A program made the position numbers and the translations under genes. Shown here piece by piece: positions 1-12,744 of a stretch of 64,000 nt of DNA; the first letter of the stretch is position 1; every line of letters begins with the position of its first letter. Source of the stretch: Rosa chinensis (Eukaryota > Streptophyta > Magnoliopsida > Rosales > Rosaceae). The stretch covers positions 23,944,001 to 24,008,000 of the forward strand of contig NC_037090.1 of NCBI RefSeq assembly GCF_002994745.2. The letters run 5' to 3'. The notes below the pieces were generated by a model. That model saw only the letters and a program-made list of their open reading frames with translations, searched no databases and was not told where the DNA came from.

Positions 1-2185
1 TATGAAAAATTCTCCAGAAGGTATCGAAGCGTATAGTTGAATTTTTTACGTTGAATTCAAGCCTCGCCGGTTTCTGCATTTCCTCGCCGGTTTCTGGAAA
101 ATTTCCGGCCAACCCGACTGGTTCGAGGTAATTTCTATCCCTTCCGGTCATTTTCAGACTTCATGCTAGTTAGGAAAGTGGTTGGGCTTGATGAGATGAA
201 GAGGAGCAGCCTGGCCCCCACACCATTGGCGGTGGTCGGCGGCGGCTCTGCCCTAACTCCGGCGGGCCTTTTCCGGCCACCTCCGGGGGTCAAAAATGTG
301 ATTTCTTTACATTTTTAGATTCTACATTTCAATACGATCGTTTGCATATATAATTCATAATTTTTGGATATCGTATGATTTAGTTATGAATTTTACGATT
401 TCGATCAATTTCGATTGTTCGATTTATGATCTGTGAAGATCTGACCGTCCGATGGACTTGTAGTTTTGTTATGTTGATCATATGACTGTCCCAGTGACCT
501 TGTGTGGTCATGGGAGAAGATCCGACCGTTGGATCTTCGTATAATTGTGAAATAGTGATTCGGAGTGCGATTCGTGAGAATCCGACCGTCGGATTTTCAT
601 ATAAATTTGTGGAGATGTTAGTAAAGGCGATTCAGGAAGATCCGACCGTTGGATCTTCGTGATAATTTAGGAGGATGATCCTAAGGGCGATCTGTGAGGA
701 TCCGACCGTTGGATCATCATTAAATTGAAATCCGACCGTTGGATCATCGTTTAATTTCGATCCGACCGTTGGATCATCGTCTAATTTTGATCCGACCGTT
801 GGATCTTCGTTTAAGTATGTTTATGAGTTGTTGGCTAAGTTAAAATCATATTGGATTAGGTGATCGACGGATTGATTTGGCGAACGATTCGTGAAATCGT
901 TGTTTGAGCTGTTAAGAAGACGCAGCTGGATTAGAGGTGAGTAAATCGCACATGGTTCATTTACGAACCGAAATTTCAGTGATTTATATTCAGTTGTGAA
1001 TTCGTGGAAATTGTTTTTAAGGAAATAAATATTTGTTTTAAATTATATGGACTTGTTCAACTACGGTCCATAGGTAAGTAAAATGTATTTAAAATATAAA
1101 ATGAATTTCTTGATTTTTGTTGCTGTGAACTATAGTTTGTATTAGTGGTCATTCCTGTGAGGGTGACTACGTATATATATATTTACGTGGAAAATATATT
1201 GGATGGTGTGGCATTTGGGAAGTGTGGAATTGATTTGATTGATTTACCGTTCCAAGCATTACTCTTTCAAAAATATAAATTATAGTATATTGTTGAGTTG
1301 ATTTTGATGAAGAGTAATTGAGTAAAGTGTGATAATTGAGTCGTGTGGATTGATTAAATGATAGAGTCGAGTACTCTTATCACATTGATGATTGAGGCAA
1401 TTATTATCGTAAGATTGAACCTTGGCCCAGGTGACAGGTTACGATTCAGTTAGAGCTCTAGTCTGTCTGCCGTTGTACGTCTTGGGGGATAACTGCTAGT
1501 TATTGCGCCCTTGGGTGCAACGTACTGTTTGGGGGATGACTTTGTGTTATTGCGCCCTTGAGTACAATATACCTCTTGGGGAATACATAGTATTATTGCA
1601 CCCATGGTATATTTTTAGTATAAAAGAAAGTGCAGGGTTGTTCTTTCTTAGTCGTTCAGTGGAACTTGAATTGATAAGAAAAGTTTTGGTGTGTTCTTAG
1701 TGATCATTGTGAGATGTGAGTTGATTGATGCTTGAAGTGACGTTGTACACTTCAATTATTATGCAAAAAAAGAAACTGCTTGAGTTGATTTGATTTCTTT
1801 AAATCGTGCAATCCTTTCTTTTACTCATACGAGCTTTGCAAAAAGCTTACCGGGTTTTGTTTGTTGCAATTCCCGGTACACTATTCAAACGGTGTAGCGG
1901 GTAATCCTACAGGACAGGAGAATCAGGAAGGTGATCGAGCTGTGTAGAGTAGCTGCTTGTGATACTCTGAATTCTTATTGTGAGGTTGTTATGCTCATTT
2001 GAGCTTACATTTAAATTTGGAGAGAGTGTGCTGTAATAATAAACTCTTGAGGATTTGGTTTATTGTATTAATGAGAGGTGTGAAGTGTGGTTGTTGTGAG
2101 AAAAAAATTCAGAACGTTTATTTGATTAAGTTGTTTAATTCATGTTTCGGATTTGAATTTATTATTTAAAATTCGGGGCGTGACA
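1..2185 (+). mobile_element. LTR A (3' part of a long LTR, probably solo) inserted in RLP-a
   Basis: Non-coding DNA that stops abruptly at TGACA (2181-2185), after which the RLP-a reading frame resumes. The end, ATTCGGGGCGTGACA, resembles the end of LTR B at 6917-6936, and both show the TG...CA style of plant LTRs. The left end lies outside the window, so a solo LTR and the 3' LTR of a longer insertion cannot be told apart. It holds a hairpin array (about 430-810) and a short tandem repeat of a unit reading roughly TTGCGCCCTTGGGTGCAA (about 1470-1610). No significant reading frame is present. Confidence 0.7.
430..810. repeat. Array of hairpins with loop GACCGTT in LTR A
   Basis: About eight units share the core TCCGACCGTTGGA or TCCGACCGTCGGA, and each is an inverted repeat. 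One has stem GAAGATCC (516-523), loop GACCGTT and stem GGATCTTC (531-538). Another has AATCCGA (579-585), CCG and TCGGATT (589-595). Outer stem bases differ between units but usually stay complementary. Spacing shrinks from about 65 bp to about 35 bp towards 810. One copy of the same unit occurs in LTR B at about 5203-5217. Confidence 0.75.
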
Positions 2186-4208
2186 GGTTCTCTGGTCGAG
2201 TCCCTGAATTTTCCAATACCTCTTCCCCCTTACTTGACACCCTTGATTGGCAAAACAACAATTTGGACGGACAAATACCAACATCTATCTTCAATCTTCA
2301 AGGGCTTCTGTTTCTCAATCTTTCTTCAAACAACTTCAGTGGCTTCCCTTTTAATGGTCCACGGCTGCCCATAAATCTTTCCTCGGTTAATCTTTCCAAC
2401 AATAGCATGTTGTTTGATTACAATGGCAGTAAATCCTCCTTCCTTCAGATTCGCCACTTGGTATTGGCTTCTAACAAGTTGAGAGCATTCCCAGATTTCT
2501 TGAGAAATCAGTCCATATTATACTACTTGGACCTTTCAAACAACCAGATTCAAGGCAAGATACCTAATTGGATTTTGAGTCTCAAAACTCTTAATTTCCT
2601 TGATCTTTCTGGCAACTCCTTGGCAAGTCTTGAAGCTCCTCTTCGTAATTCCACTTCTGCTTTATCTTCTCTAGACCTTCATTCCAACAAGCTTCAAGGC
2701 GAGATACCTAATTGGATTTTGAGTGTCAAATGTCTTAATTCCCTTGATCTTTCTGGCAACTCCTTGGTGACTCTAGAAGATCCTCTTCCTAATTCCACTT
2801 CTGCTTTATCTTCTCTGGACCTTCATTCCAACAAACTTCAAGGTATCCATTCCTCGTATTCCTTCCTTCGGCTTGATCACTTGGGATTAGTTTCTAACAA
2901 GTTGACAACATTCCCAGACTTCTTGAGAAATCAATCCCATTTAATCAACTTGGACCTCTCAGACAACCAGATTCAAGGATAGATTCCCAATTGGATTTGG
3001 ATTTTGGATTCTCTTCAAAAACTAAATCTTTCTTGTAACTCCTTGAAAAGTTTAGAAGCTCCTCTACTTAATTCTACCTATGTTCTGTCATTAGTTGATC
3101 TTCATTCAAACCAGCTTCAGGGACATTTCCCCTTGTTCTTAAGTAGTATTTATCTAGATTATTCAAGAAATAATTTTAGCTCTAGTATACCAATTGACAT
3201 TGGTGAATTCATTTCTATTGGGTCTTACCTTTCTCTTTCAAGCAATAACTTCCACGGGGCCATTCCAGAATCAATATGCAATGCAGGGGCTAGGGTTCTT
3301 GATCTATCCAATAATTCCTTGAGTGGAAACATTCCCCAATGCTTGACTCAATTACTTTCACTTTCGGTCATTGATTTGGGGAGAAACAACCTGAGTGGCA
3401 CAATTCCTGATAATTTTCTCAACAGTTGTGAGCTACAAACTCTCGACCTCAGCAACAATCAGATACAAGGCTGGTTTCCGAAATCTCTTGTCAACTGCTC
3501 AAGGTTAAAGGTCTTAAACATTGGAAATAATAACATAAGTGATACTTTTCCATGCATGTTAATGAGCATATCCACCTTGCATGTCCTTGTTCTCCAGTCC
3601 AACAAGTTTTATGGAAGCATTGGATGTCCCAAGACTAATGACACCTGGCCTGTGCTTCAAATAATAGATTTAGCTCACAACAATTTCAATGGTGATATGC
3701 TTGGAAGAATGTCTCTGTCATGGCAGGCTATGGTGTCTAATGATGATGATTCTCCAACTAACCTTGGATATTCTTTTCAGCCAATAATGAGAAGGAATAA
3801 ATTTATGTTTACTAGAGATGGTTATCAGTATGATGGTTCTCACAGTTATTATATAGATGCAATTACGAATACCATCACAGGTTCAGAATTGGATATGGTT
3901 AAGATTCTAACTATATTCACCTTGATTGACTACTCCTCCAACAAATTCAACGGATCAATACCTGAGGAAATCGGAAAGTTGAAATCACTATATGTCCTCG
4001 ATTTATCAGGTAATGCTTTCACAGGAAAAATCCCATCATCATTTGGTAAGATGCGACAACTGGAGTCCTTAGATCTCTCAAAGAACCACTTGAGCGGCCA
4101 AATTCCCCCCGAGTTCGCAAATCTCACTTTCCTTGCGTTCTTGGATCTCTCAAATAATGAACTAGTTGGGAAGATCCCAACCAGCACTCAAATTTCAACA
4201 TTTCCAAA

Positions 4209-6936
4209 TGTAACGTCCCAAACCTAAATTTACCAGTTTACAAGTCTTTCGATGGGTAAACGACATTTACATTTACTTTTTGGCTCCGTTTCGACATTTT
4301 AGGGGGCCCTAAAAGTTGACTTTTTGTTCGGGTCAAAATTTGAGAAAATTTCCTTCATGAAAGTTGTAGAGGACGTTAAACCGAGCGTGTGCATATGTGG
4401 TACGTAAAAATCGGAGTTCGTATACGAAAGTTATAAGCGAAATAAGAAAGTTACTGTTTATGGTAGATTGGTATAAATTTGAAAAGTTACTGTAGCCGGG
4501 TAACTTTTCTTTCTTTTCTCTCTCCTTCCCCCGGTTCTCTCTCAGTCTCTCTTCTGCAACTCTCTCTTTCTCTCTTCTGCAACCTCCTCTTTCACCACCT
4601 CTAGACCACCAAATGGCGAGCTGCGAGCATCAATGGACTCGTCTCCTCCTCCTTATCACGCATGTGGGTGTTGTTTGCGACGATTTGGCCGGAAATGTGG
4701 AGATCGAAGCCAACATTTTTACTGTAGCAAATTGGTCAACGCCAATTTCCGGCCACCTCCGGTCATAAACCCCGGTCCATTAGAAGAGCCTTAAGGCACT
4801 CTTCATGCTCGCCAAGTTTCATAACCCAGATCGAAGCATGGAGGAAGAAAGCATAATTGGAAAATTTCACTGTACCTCGGAGTGCTTAATTGTTCGGCTA
4901 CTTCAAGGTATTTTCTGACTTTGTAACAGTTGAGAAAGTTATTGGAAATGTTGAGATGATGCTGTGGATGAAATTTGGTGGCCGGAGGAGGAGTTGGCCG
5001 CCGCATGAACAGTGTCACAGGAATAGTGCGACGGTGAATAGTGCGGTGTATGAACAGTGATTTATATTCTGTTTTTTTTTTAGCTAGTTAAATCCTATAA
5101 TTTCTGTAGAGGTTGAATATGTGAATTTGGTTGGAATTGGAGAAATTTTTAATTGATTATGAATTTCTGGGAATTTAGGATTTTGATTATCGATTTACGA
5201 GAATCCGACCGTCGGATATCTCTTGGTTCTGACTTGGAACCTTTAAGATAACGAATTGGTATTAGATGTAAAATTTGGTTTGAATCAGAGAAGAAGTGGC
5301 GAGATGAATTATGAGGATTTAATTTTGAGAATCGTATTTAATTGTTGAATAGTTATTCATGGAAAATAATTGTGTACAGGGCGACATACCGAGCTATTGC
5401 TCGACGAAAGAACTCGTATGCATGGTCGCCTAAACAGTACAGTGAGTGGACATTTATTTTAAATTAATTGTGCATGCAGTATATTAGCATTTTCCGATTG
5501 AGATTTAATTTATAATTTGAATTATTGAGTTTTATGGTTTTATGAGATTTAGTTTATCGAGATTTATTTATGAATTACGAGATTAGTATTGAAATTCCTT
5601 CCTGAGGGCTTTTAGTAGATTTTTGAGATAGTCATTCATGAGTTATTGAGTTGAGGAATGATTTTCGGGAAGTGACTGATTCAGAAAATATTATGAGAAT
5701 TTTGGATTTCGAATATCGGTTTTTATGAGGATTCACGAGTACGAATGTTTCATCGAATATTTGAGCATGATTGATTTATCGAGATTTATTGAGCTTTGAG
5801 CTCCGTACTTATCAGCTTTGAAGTTAGATTGAGTTTTCTTTCCGAAAGCATTTATTGATTTACAGAGTATTTGATTTTATGCTTCCGAGGATGCTTTCGA
5901 GATTTTGAGGTTATTTTCAGTTTCTTGAGGAGGCTATTCAGTTTATTAAGGAGGCCAGTTTTGGCGCATGCGTATCTTACCTAGTTGGCAGTCCCTTCTA
6001 GGTAATAGTCTGGTTGGCAGTCCCTTCCAGACTACAGCCCGGTTGGCAGTCCCATCCGATGCGTCACCTGGTTGGCAGTCCCTTCCAGATGACATGAGGT
6101 AGTTAGTCGGCAGTCCCGTCTACTACCTGTGGTTAGTCGGCAGTCCCGTCTACTACTTGTGGCTAGTTGGCAGTCCCTTCTATCCACCGCCTCCTATTCC
6201 GGTTGGCAGTCCCTTCCGATGCATCATCTGGGTGGCAATCCCTCCTAGATGGCATGAGATGACTAGACAGCAGTCCTTTCTAGTCATCAAACGAGCCTCA
6301 TGAAAAGGATGTTTTTATAAGGATTGAGGATGAGATTTTAAGAGGTTTCAAGATGTTCTAGTTACGTGTTTGAGATTTCAGTAAAGAGGATGATTAAGAG
6401 TGTTTTCAAGATTGTTACTGCATGTGAGATTTTAGAGAATAACTTGGGAAAGCATTAAGTTTTGCTTATACACTTGAAAGTACTTATTTTTCGTCCACTC
6501 ACTCTAACGGATTTTAAATATTTTCCCCTGGGCCCTTCGGTTTTAAATGCCCAGTTTGCAGGCTAGTTTAGCTTGAGGTCGAGCGTACTTGGGGTTGAGG
6601 CATAGCTGTCATAGCTTCCGCATTATAAAAGCATCGGTCATTTATCTTGTTTTCTATTCTCTTGTACGCCTGTACATTAGATTGCTCTGATAACCTATGA
6701 GATTAATATTCTTAAATTCAGAATTGTTTATGAAATGAGAGATGTTGTGATATAGGGAGCAGGGTGGCTCCAGGAGAATAAGGATGGATGATTTAGAAGT
6801 GTGGATGTTTTTCTACAGGTTTTGGGTTGTCCATTTTTAGGGGAAGTTATGTCAAATTTTTGATAGAATTTCTTCTAAAGTGGGCCCCGCAGGGCCTCTT
6901 CTGATTTCAGGGTGAAATTCGGGGCGGGTCCTGTCA
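4209..6936 (+). mobile_element. LTR B: solo LTR in RLP-a
   Basis: A 2728-bp insertion bounded by TGTAACGTCC at the start and GGTCCTGTCA at the end, flanked by the 5-bp duplication CCAAA (4204-4208 and 6937-6941). Intact paralogs read straight through this point (CATTTCCAAATACCTCC), which fixes both borders. It has no gag or pol, so it is best read as a solo LTR left by LTR-LTR recombination. It contains a CT-rich tract near 4510-4600 and a hairpin array at 5977-6290. Confidence 0.88.
5977..6291. repeat. Array of ten hairpins with loop TTGGCAGTCCCTT
   Basis: Ten units of about 20-50 bp share the loop core GGCAGTCCC, with different flanking stems. Examples are TTACCTAG/CTAGGTAA (5977-6005, perfect 8 bp), TAGTCTGG/CCAGACTA (6006-6034, perfect 8 bp), CATCTGG/CTAGATG (near 6230-6250, with one G-T pair) and GATGACTAG/CTAGTCATC (6259-6289, perfect 9 bp). 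Units 3 and 8 keep only CGG/CCG. No protein frame explains the pattern. Confidence 0.85.
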
Positions 6937-7359
6937 CCAAATACCTCCTTCGAAGGTAACAAAGGATTATGGGGTCCTCCTTTGACAGTGGATGCAGTAT
7001 TGCCACCACCAATTTCAGGTGGAAACTCAAGTCATCCAAATTCTGGAGATGAGATTGATTGGGATGTTATCTGTGTTGAAATTGGATTTACATGTGGGTT
7101 TGGAATTGCCATTGGGTCACTATTATTTTGCAAAAGATGGAGGATATGGTATTACAGAACTGTGCGTAGTTTTTGGTTCAAGATATTCCCTCAGCTGGAG
7201 CAAAGATTTGGTAATCATAGAAGACACGTGTTCATAAACACAAGGTGTTGAAATTGTTCGAATGCAACTGGACTCCATAATGCCTGAGCATCACTCGGGC
7301 ATCTTTTGGCTGCTATCATCACATTTTAATTCAATCCTAATCTGTGTTCTCAGCAAATG

Positions 7360-7572
7360 TTTATAGGTTTCGTTAGGACTTTGTTTACTTTTGTCTTATT
7401 TTCAGTATGTTTGTTAGCTTGGTTCTTGTTTTGGTGCTTTTATGTTTTGGTTTGTGTATTGTGGAAATGGTTTAGGCCTAGCCCCCCATTTCTTTGTATT
7501 TTTTCTAATTATTAATAAAATTTCGAATGAGGGCGATGAGTTAGTCCTTATTTCGGTTAAAAAAAAAAAATA
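7360..7572 (+). mobile_element. 5'-truncated LINE 3' end
   Basis: This segment 3' of RLP-a ends in AATAAAATTTCG, then GAGGGCGATGAGTTAGTCC and a poly-A run. The same GAGGGCGATGAGTTAGTCC signature followed by a homopolymer tail ends the RNase-H-bearing LINE fragment at 30195-30775, so both are read as 3' tails of one LINE family. The 5' border is approximate and no target duplication was defined. Confidence 0.5.
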
Positions 7573-7609
7573 TCATGGTCTTGTCCTGGCTGTTGTTATT
7601 GGTGCTTTT

Positions 7610-7772
7610 TGTTGTAAATATTATTATCTATATGGCTGTCCACGTAAATACTCATTAGTTGTGTATTTTGATGTAAACCCTACCTCTATATAAAAGAGGC
7701 TAATGAGACTGAATAATATACTTCTACTTCCTCCCTACTATTCTCTCTCTATGTTCTCCCTACTTTATAACA
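7610..7772 (+). repeat. 5' LTR of decayed Copia element
   Basis: 163 bp, nearly identical to 25903-26065. It contains a TATA-like CTATATAAAAG near 7685 and a CT-rich leader near 7730-7760. Confidence 0.88.
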
Positions 7773-8578
7773 CGTTATCAGCACGCTCTGCTATTTGGTT
7801 AAAAACTCTATGATGATCTACGAGTTTATGGTGCAATGTTGTTGCTTGACTATAACTCTTGATCTATGAGTTTTGTTTGATTGATATTTATCATCAGCAC
7901 TATGATATCTTTTTGAAGTAAAATGATTTTCAATACAATCGAACGATTATCGTTTGCTCTTACCTATATAGCTTCATTAGCTATTTGGTTCTCTTATTTG
8001 TTGTTATCTATTGATTAACACGCAGGTATTTCAGATTGCTCAAGATTTAAAGGATCATGGTATAATCAACCCGATGATTCTATCCATGCAGCCTTCATCA
8101 AATAAATGCTTTATTACTTATTTGACTCTAGGAGTTGTTATCATATAAAATATGATCTTTATATGCAGTCAAATTCAATTATAGTTTAAATGTATAGTGA
8201 TGCTGGTATTAGCACTTACGTTGCTTGCTTTACCAATTTTTTTTAATGAAATTTCATGGCTCATGTTTTACATATCTGATTGTTTATAGATAATATATAT
8301 ATGGATACATATGGATACCGATTCGAAACAGATTTGATTTTTTTTTTTTTCTGTATCATAGATATATGCTTTGTTACGGCTAGACCACCGTTCACATATG
8401 CAAGACTTGCAGTGAGGAAATAAATTTGTTTGGTCTGTATCAAAGCAATTGATTTCTTTTGGTCTACAAACCGTATGGGTGAACTTAACTGATCGAACAA
8501 GGTAGTTTTTATTTTGGCCTCTATTTTATTGATTTATTGTTTGACCTGACCACCTTATTCTGGTAATCAAAATTGATC

Positions 8579-10810
8579 GAGACCTAAAGTCTCTTGATCT
8601 GATTACAAGAGGACCTGAAGCTCCTTAAGGAATATATTGTGAAATATTGCGACATGAAGTTTCTCAGAGTTTATACAATTACGAGGGCCAGAAGATCCTC
8701 AGAGCTATACAATCGAATATATAAACTCGTCTTAATCCCCAATTATAGGAGGACCTGAAGTTCCTCTAATTTTATTTTTTTTGATAATGGGGTTCAAACC
8801 ACCTCCAAAAGCTGTAGTTCGAAATTGGAAATTTAATCAAAGCCAGAAGCTTGTGACTACATCTCTGTATGAAGAGACTTTGAGGTTCACCACAAGATAT
8901 ACTTTTGTTCTTGTGAGTTTGTAAGAAAAAAGAGTATCATATGAAGTTAACCAGGCCAAAAGTTCTGTGTTTTCTTCATCCATGGAACCAGAAGTTTCCA
9001 GTGTTAATTTATTTATTTATTTTTCTTCCCTGCAATTTTTCTATTTTGTTATGTACTTTCGTTACAGTATTTACCTTTTAAATTTTTTCTTGTTACTCAT
9101 ATGGACCAGCAATCCTATACCTCAAACATATGAATTTCGAATGTAATATTTTTGAACCAGAAGTTCAAAATTTCATAGTAGAACCTAAAGTTCTAACAGT
9201 AAAACTCAAATCCGAAGCTTTGAGTATAAAAGTGAACTTGAAGATTCACTTTAGTCACCTCGAGCATGAAGTTTCGAGCACCAAATTTATTTGAACCCGA
9301 AGTTCAAATTACGAAATCTTAGAAGTTGCAGTTCATAGAAAAAATATTCGAACCTGAAGCTTCGATTACACATATAATTCATTCATAGTTTATTTGACTT
9401 TATGTCAACTAGAAGTTTCGAGTAATTTTCGTATGTCGATTGATACATTCTTCTTTATGTCTGCTTAAAGCATTCCACCTTAGAACCTGAAGTTCTAATT
9501 GTGCAGACTCGAGCCTTAAGTTTCGAGTGGATATATGGACAATTTATCGAAGAGTTTTAATCTCAGTCAACCTCAAACCTGAAGTTTTGAGGGAATTATA
9601 TTGACACCAATTTAAAAGTAAGCACATATTTAACTGTTGGTTCATGACGAATGAGTATAAGTATACCCCAAATTTGTGATCGTGGATTTTGTAATTAAAA
9701 GAGATCAGAACCTGTAGTTCCTTGATCCTTAGTTACATGAGGACTTGAAGTTCCTCAATGATCAAACTAACTAGATGACCATCTAAAGTCCTTCACTCAT
9801 AAGTTATGGTCATGAAGTTTGAACTCGACATTTCGAGTATATTATTTTGGCTAGAAGTTCAAAATGCATTTGATGTTAATCTACATCAAACAACAATACA
9901 ATAATTAAACGTCATGTTTTACCTGTATAACACGGACCAGAAGCTTCGTGTATATCCTATGAGATCCACTGTTGAATTCTTACAAATTTGATTTATGTCA
10001 TTTTCAAACTTATGTTTTGAGTGACTTTCAGGCAATGCAATTTTATGCATGGTGTCCAGATTATTAAAACTTATGCTTATGAGGCTAATATAACAATCAT
10101 CTCAGATCTTACATATCTGATTGATGGCTCCAGAAGAGCACACATTATTGTTCCTTTGCATTTTGTGCCTCCAATATTACTAGAGATGTATAATCTCCCC
10201 GTCTCATAAATCTCATTGTATAGTAAGAAAGCCGATTGACATGGCTATACCATGAAATGCCACCAGAAGTGGATCATGGCAAGAGAAAAATCAGGAGTCA
10301 ATGTAAATATTGTCCTAACATCCACATATGTGAGGAAACTGTAAATTGGGTGTGTGTCGCCTATGGTACACTATATGGTGGATGATTATCAAGCCACTTT
10401 CGAAAGGGCACTGGTCAAATTAAATTGCATTGACTAGTAAGAACATTGAGATTCATCTCACATGCCTGATGTCTTTTGCTTACAATAAGCAAAGTTGAAA
10501 GCACTATTGTGCTATTCCTCAGATTTATTGTAACCTCTTGAGTTCTCATTGAAACTAACTATTTCTTAATTTGATTATGTAGGAACCTAATGTTCCTTAA
10601 GAGGTTGTTATAAATTGAAAAAATTGAAACCTCAAGTTTTTTGGATCTCCAATTATATGAGGGCCTGAAGTCCCTCCTCTTTATGACTACACATTTATAT
10701 GTGACACAGAACTTGAGGTTCTCCACATGATAAAATTACTTGTTCTTATGGATTGTAGTCTTTAACTCGAAATTTTCGAGTATATCATTTTGGCCAGCAG
10801 TTCAAAATGA
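8579..10810. repeat. Hairpin array with loop CCTGAAG in Copia interior
   Basis: More than twenty short inverted repeats share a loop close to CCTGAAG, CCAGAAG or CTAAA, while the stems differ between units. Examples are GAGAC/GTCTC (8579-8593), GAGGA/TCCTC (8749-8766), TTTTGAA/TTCAAAA (9150-9170), ACTCAAA/TTTGAGT (9204-9225), ATTTGAA/TTCAAAT (9289-9309), TTAGAA/TTCTAA (9480-9498), CCTCAAA/TTTGAGG (9571-9592), TGAGGA/TCCTCA (9738-9757) and GAGGG/CCCTC (10659-10676). Most lie between LTR1 and the protease relic, where gag would be expected. A few more occur after the nested element, for example GAGC/GCTC near 25150. Spacing is irregular and not in a fixed frame. Confidence 0.85.
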
Positions 10811-10816
10811 AGTTGG

Positions 10817-12073
10817 TGTTTGGACCCAAAATGAGCATTTTGGCCTGACAAGGCACGTCTTGGAGAGATTGAGCCAATGTCAGTGGCTCAAGCTATATAT
10901 TGTCGACAAGTTCGAAATATATATATTTAGAAGCTAAATAAAGCCTACTGTGGAAGCATGGAAATGGAAAGTCAACTTTAGCACATTTTCCTACTTCGGC
11001 TAGGAGAAACCGAGCTAAACAGAAGGAGCGGCCGCCTGACCAAATGAACTCGAAATGGGCTGAAACTCTGCAGATCCATTCTAGACATCCTAAGAAACAT
11101 TTCTTATGAAGAGTGCAAGATCCAGATAGAAGTGGAAGGCCTTAAAAAGATCATTCCAATGTTCTGCAGAAGCAAAATTGGAAAACTGGACCTGTAAGGG
11201 GTCCAACAGCATTTCCGGCCCAACCACTATACTAAAAGCTCTGAAATTTTAACAGCATGATCTACACTCATAGTGGAACATTTTTTATGAAGACGTCACG
11301 GCCAAAATATGAATTCCTGATGGAGATATACATGAAGGAATAAAGGAGCCGAAAGTGCTTCCTTATCTCCCAAATTCATCATTCCTTATCTCCGAAATTC
11401 ATCATTTCTATCTCCATTAATGCTCCATCTCCACCTCCCTTATCTCCAATTAGTGCTCCACTTTCATTTGTTTAATGCCAAAGTAGTTGGCATGGTAGCC
11501 TATAAATAGAGGTTACATTGAAACACCAAAACATACATTCACAACAACAACATCTCTAAGATGATCTAAGTTCTCTCTAGAGCAACCTCTCTAAGAGCAA
11601 CTCCTCTCCTTCTCTTTCTCTTACCGGTGATCACACTCCTAGTCCTAGTCTTCCCAGAAGCCGACTTTCAGTGCCACCAAACCCTCTGTCAACGTACTTC
11701 TGTCCTAGTCTCCTCGGGAGCCGACGGTAGTGCCGCGACCACAACGGTTACAGAACCAGCCAAGCAAGGGTAACGCCCTAGCAACCCAGCCAAGCTAAAG
11801 TCACGCTTTAGCAAGTTCTCCTCATTTCCCAGTGGTTCTCGCTCTGCTCGATCTACAACATCGAGTATCGATTGTGATTTTCAAGAAGCTCAGCAAAAGT
11901 CCTCGCCACGAGGCACAAAGAATCCCATGACGAGGTTGGTGCTCTCCTCGTCCACAATCTCTTGAAAGAAGTCAGGTCAAGGGACACCCCCGACGACCGC
12001 ACCCGAACGGTGCTGGCACGCCCGCGCAAGAAAAGTAACTGTTGACCAGCTGCAACAAAATTGGAGCCAAACA
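10817..12073 (+). repeat. 5' LTR of gag-only element
   Basis: Starts TGTTTGGACC and ends GGAGCCAAACA. It contains the promoter near 11500 and is followed directly by the primer-binding-like site. Confidence 0.93.
11501..11508 (+). promoter_or_regulatory. TATA box of the 5' LTR
   Basis: TATAAATA in the context GCCTATAAATAGAGG, followed within about 30 bp by an A-rich likely start region. It is repeated at 22908-22915 in the 3' LTR. Confidence 0.7.
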
Positions 12074-12075
12074 TT

Positions 12076-12094
12076 TTGGCACGCCCAGTGGGAC
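12076..12094 (+). promoter_or_regulatory. Primer-binding site of gag-only element
   Basis: TTGGCACGCCCAGTGGGAC begins 2 bp after the LTR end. The position and the TGG start fit a tRNA 3'-end complement used to prime reverse transcription. The tRNA was not identified. Confidence 0.65.
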
Positions 12095-12744
12095 ATACTG
12101 TGAGCTGTAAATCACACCACTATTAAGAAATTGAGGTTAGTAAGGGGTTGTGAATCATAACGGAATAGGTGAAGTCTCTTTTGTTAATATTGACCTAAAC
12201 TCCTTATTGGTGCCTAATTCAGGTCCCTTAAGGTTAAGGGTGGTTTTTATTAACACTTGTTGAACTGTCTTCACACTTATGATCTTTCTCATTTTAGTAA
12301 GTATAGCCTATGTGAAATGGTGTCTAGAAATGGGACAACGTTCATAACAGGTTATTGAATCCAGAAGTGCGTGCAAATGGGCCTAAACCCCTATGTGGGA
12401 GTAGTTCATGCCAAAATGGATTCTGCCTCTTTTGTTCGCCCTCCCCTATCTGGCCATTTCAGTAAGGTTGCCCAAAGGATTTGAAAGAAAGTTTGTGTCT
12501 AGGCGACTATACTTGGGCCGCAAGTCTAAACCTTGATTCACAGTGTCTTATTGAATTTAGCTACTTTCAATTCAGACTTCCAGAAGCCATTGGGAAGTCA
12601 AGTGCAAACCCTTATCAAAAGGTTTACGTTAACTGCCCGAAACATAAGACCTCCAGTTACAAACTGCACTCGCGTGCAGATTGTCGTGGTCTTTCTGAAG
12701 AAGAAGTAATCCAAAGATTTTCTCCCCACCCTCCATCGACAGAG

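Larger units (their letters stand above)
2186..7251 (+). pseudogene. RLP-a: Ve1/Cf-like receptor-like protein, disrupted
   Basis: Leucine-rich repeat (LRR) receptor-like protein, an extracellular pattern- or effector-recognition type without a kinase. The frame starts at the LTR A border, so the signal peptide and first LRRs lie left of the window. LRR units of the LxxLxLxxNxLxGxIP type run from 2186 to 4208. The juxtamembrane region, GxxxG transmembrane segment and basic tail lie at 6942-7251. There are two lesions here besides LTR A. One is a TAG at 2980-2982, in frame, where RLP-c has CAG. The other is LTR B, inserted at 4209-6936 between CCAAA target duplications. Removing LTR B rejoins the frame exactly as in RLP-b and RLP-c. 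Not expected to make a receptor. Confidence 0.93.

Noticed and set aside
430..810. CRISPR-like array of short repeats
   Set aside because: Units are palindromic with no unique spacers of constant length, and the context is a plant LTR.
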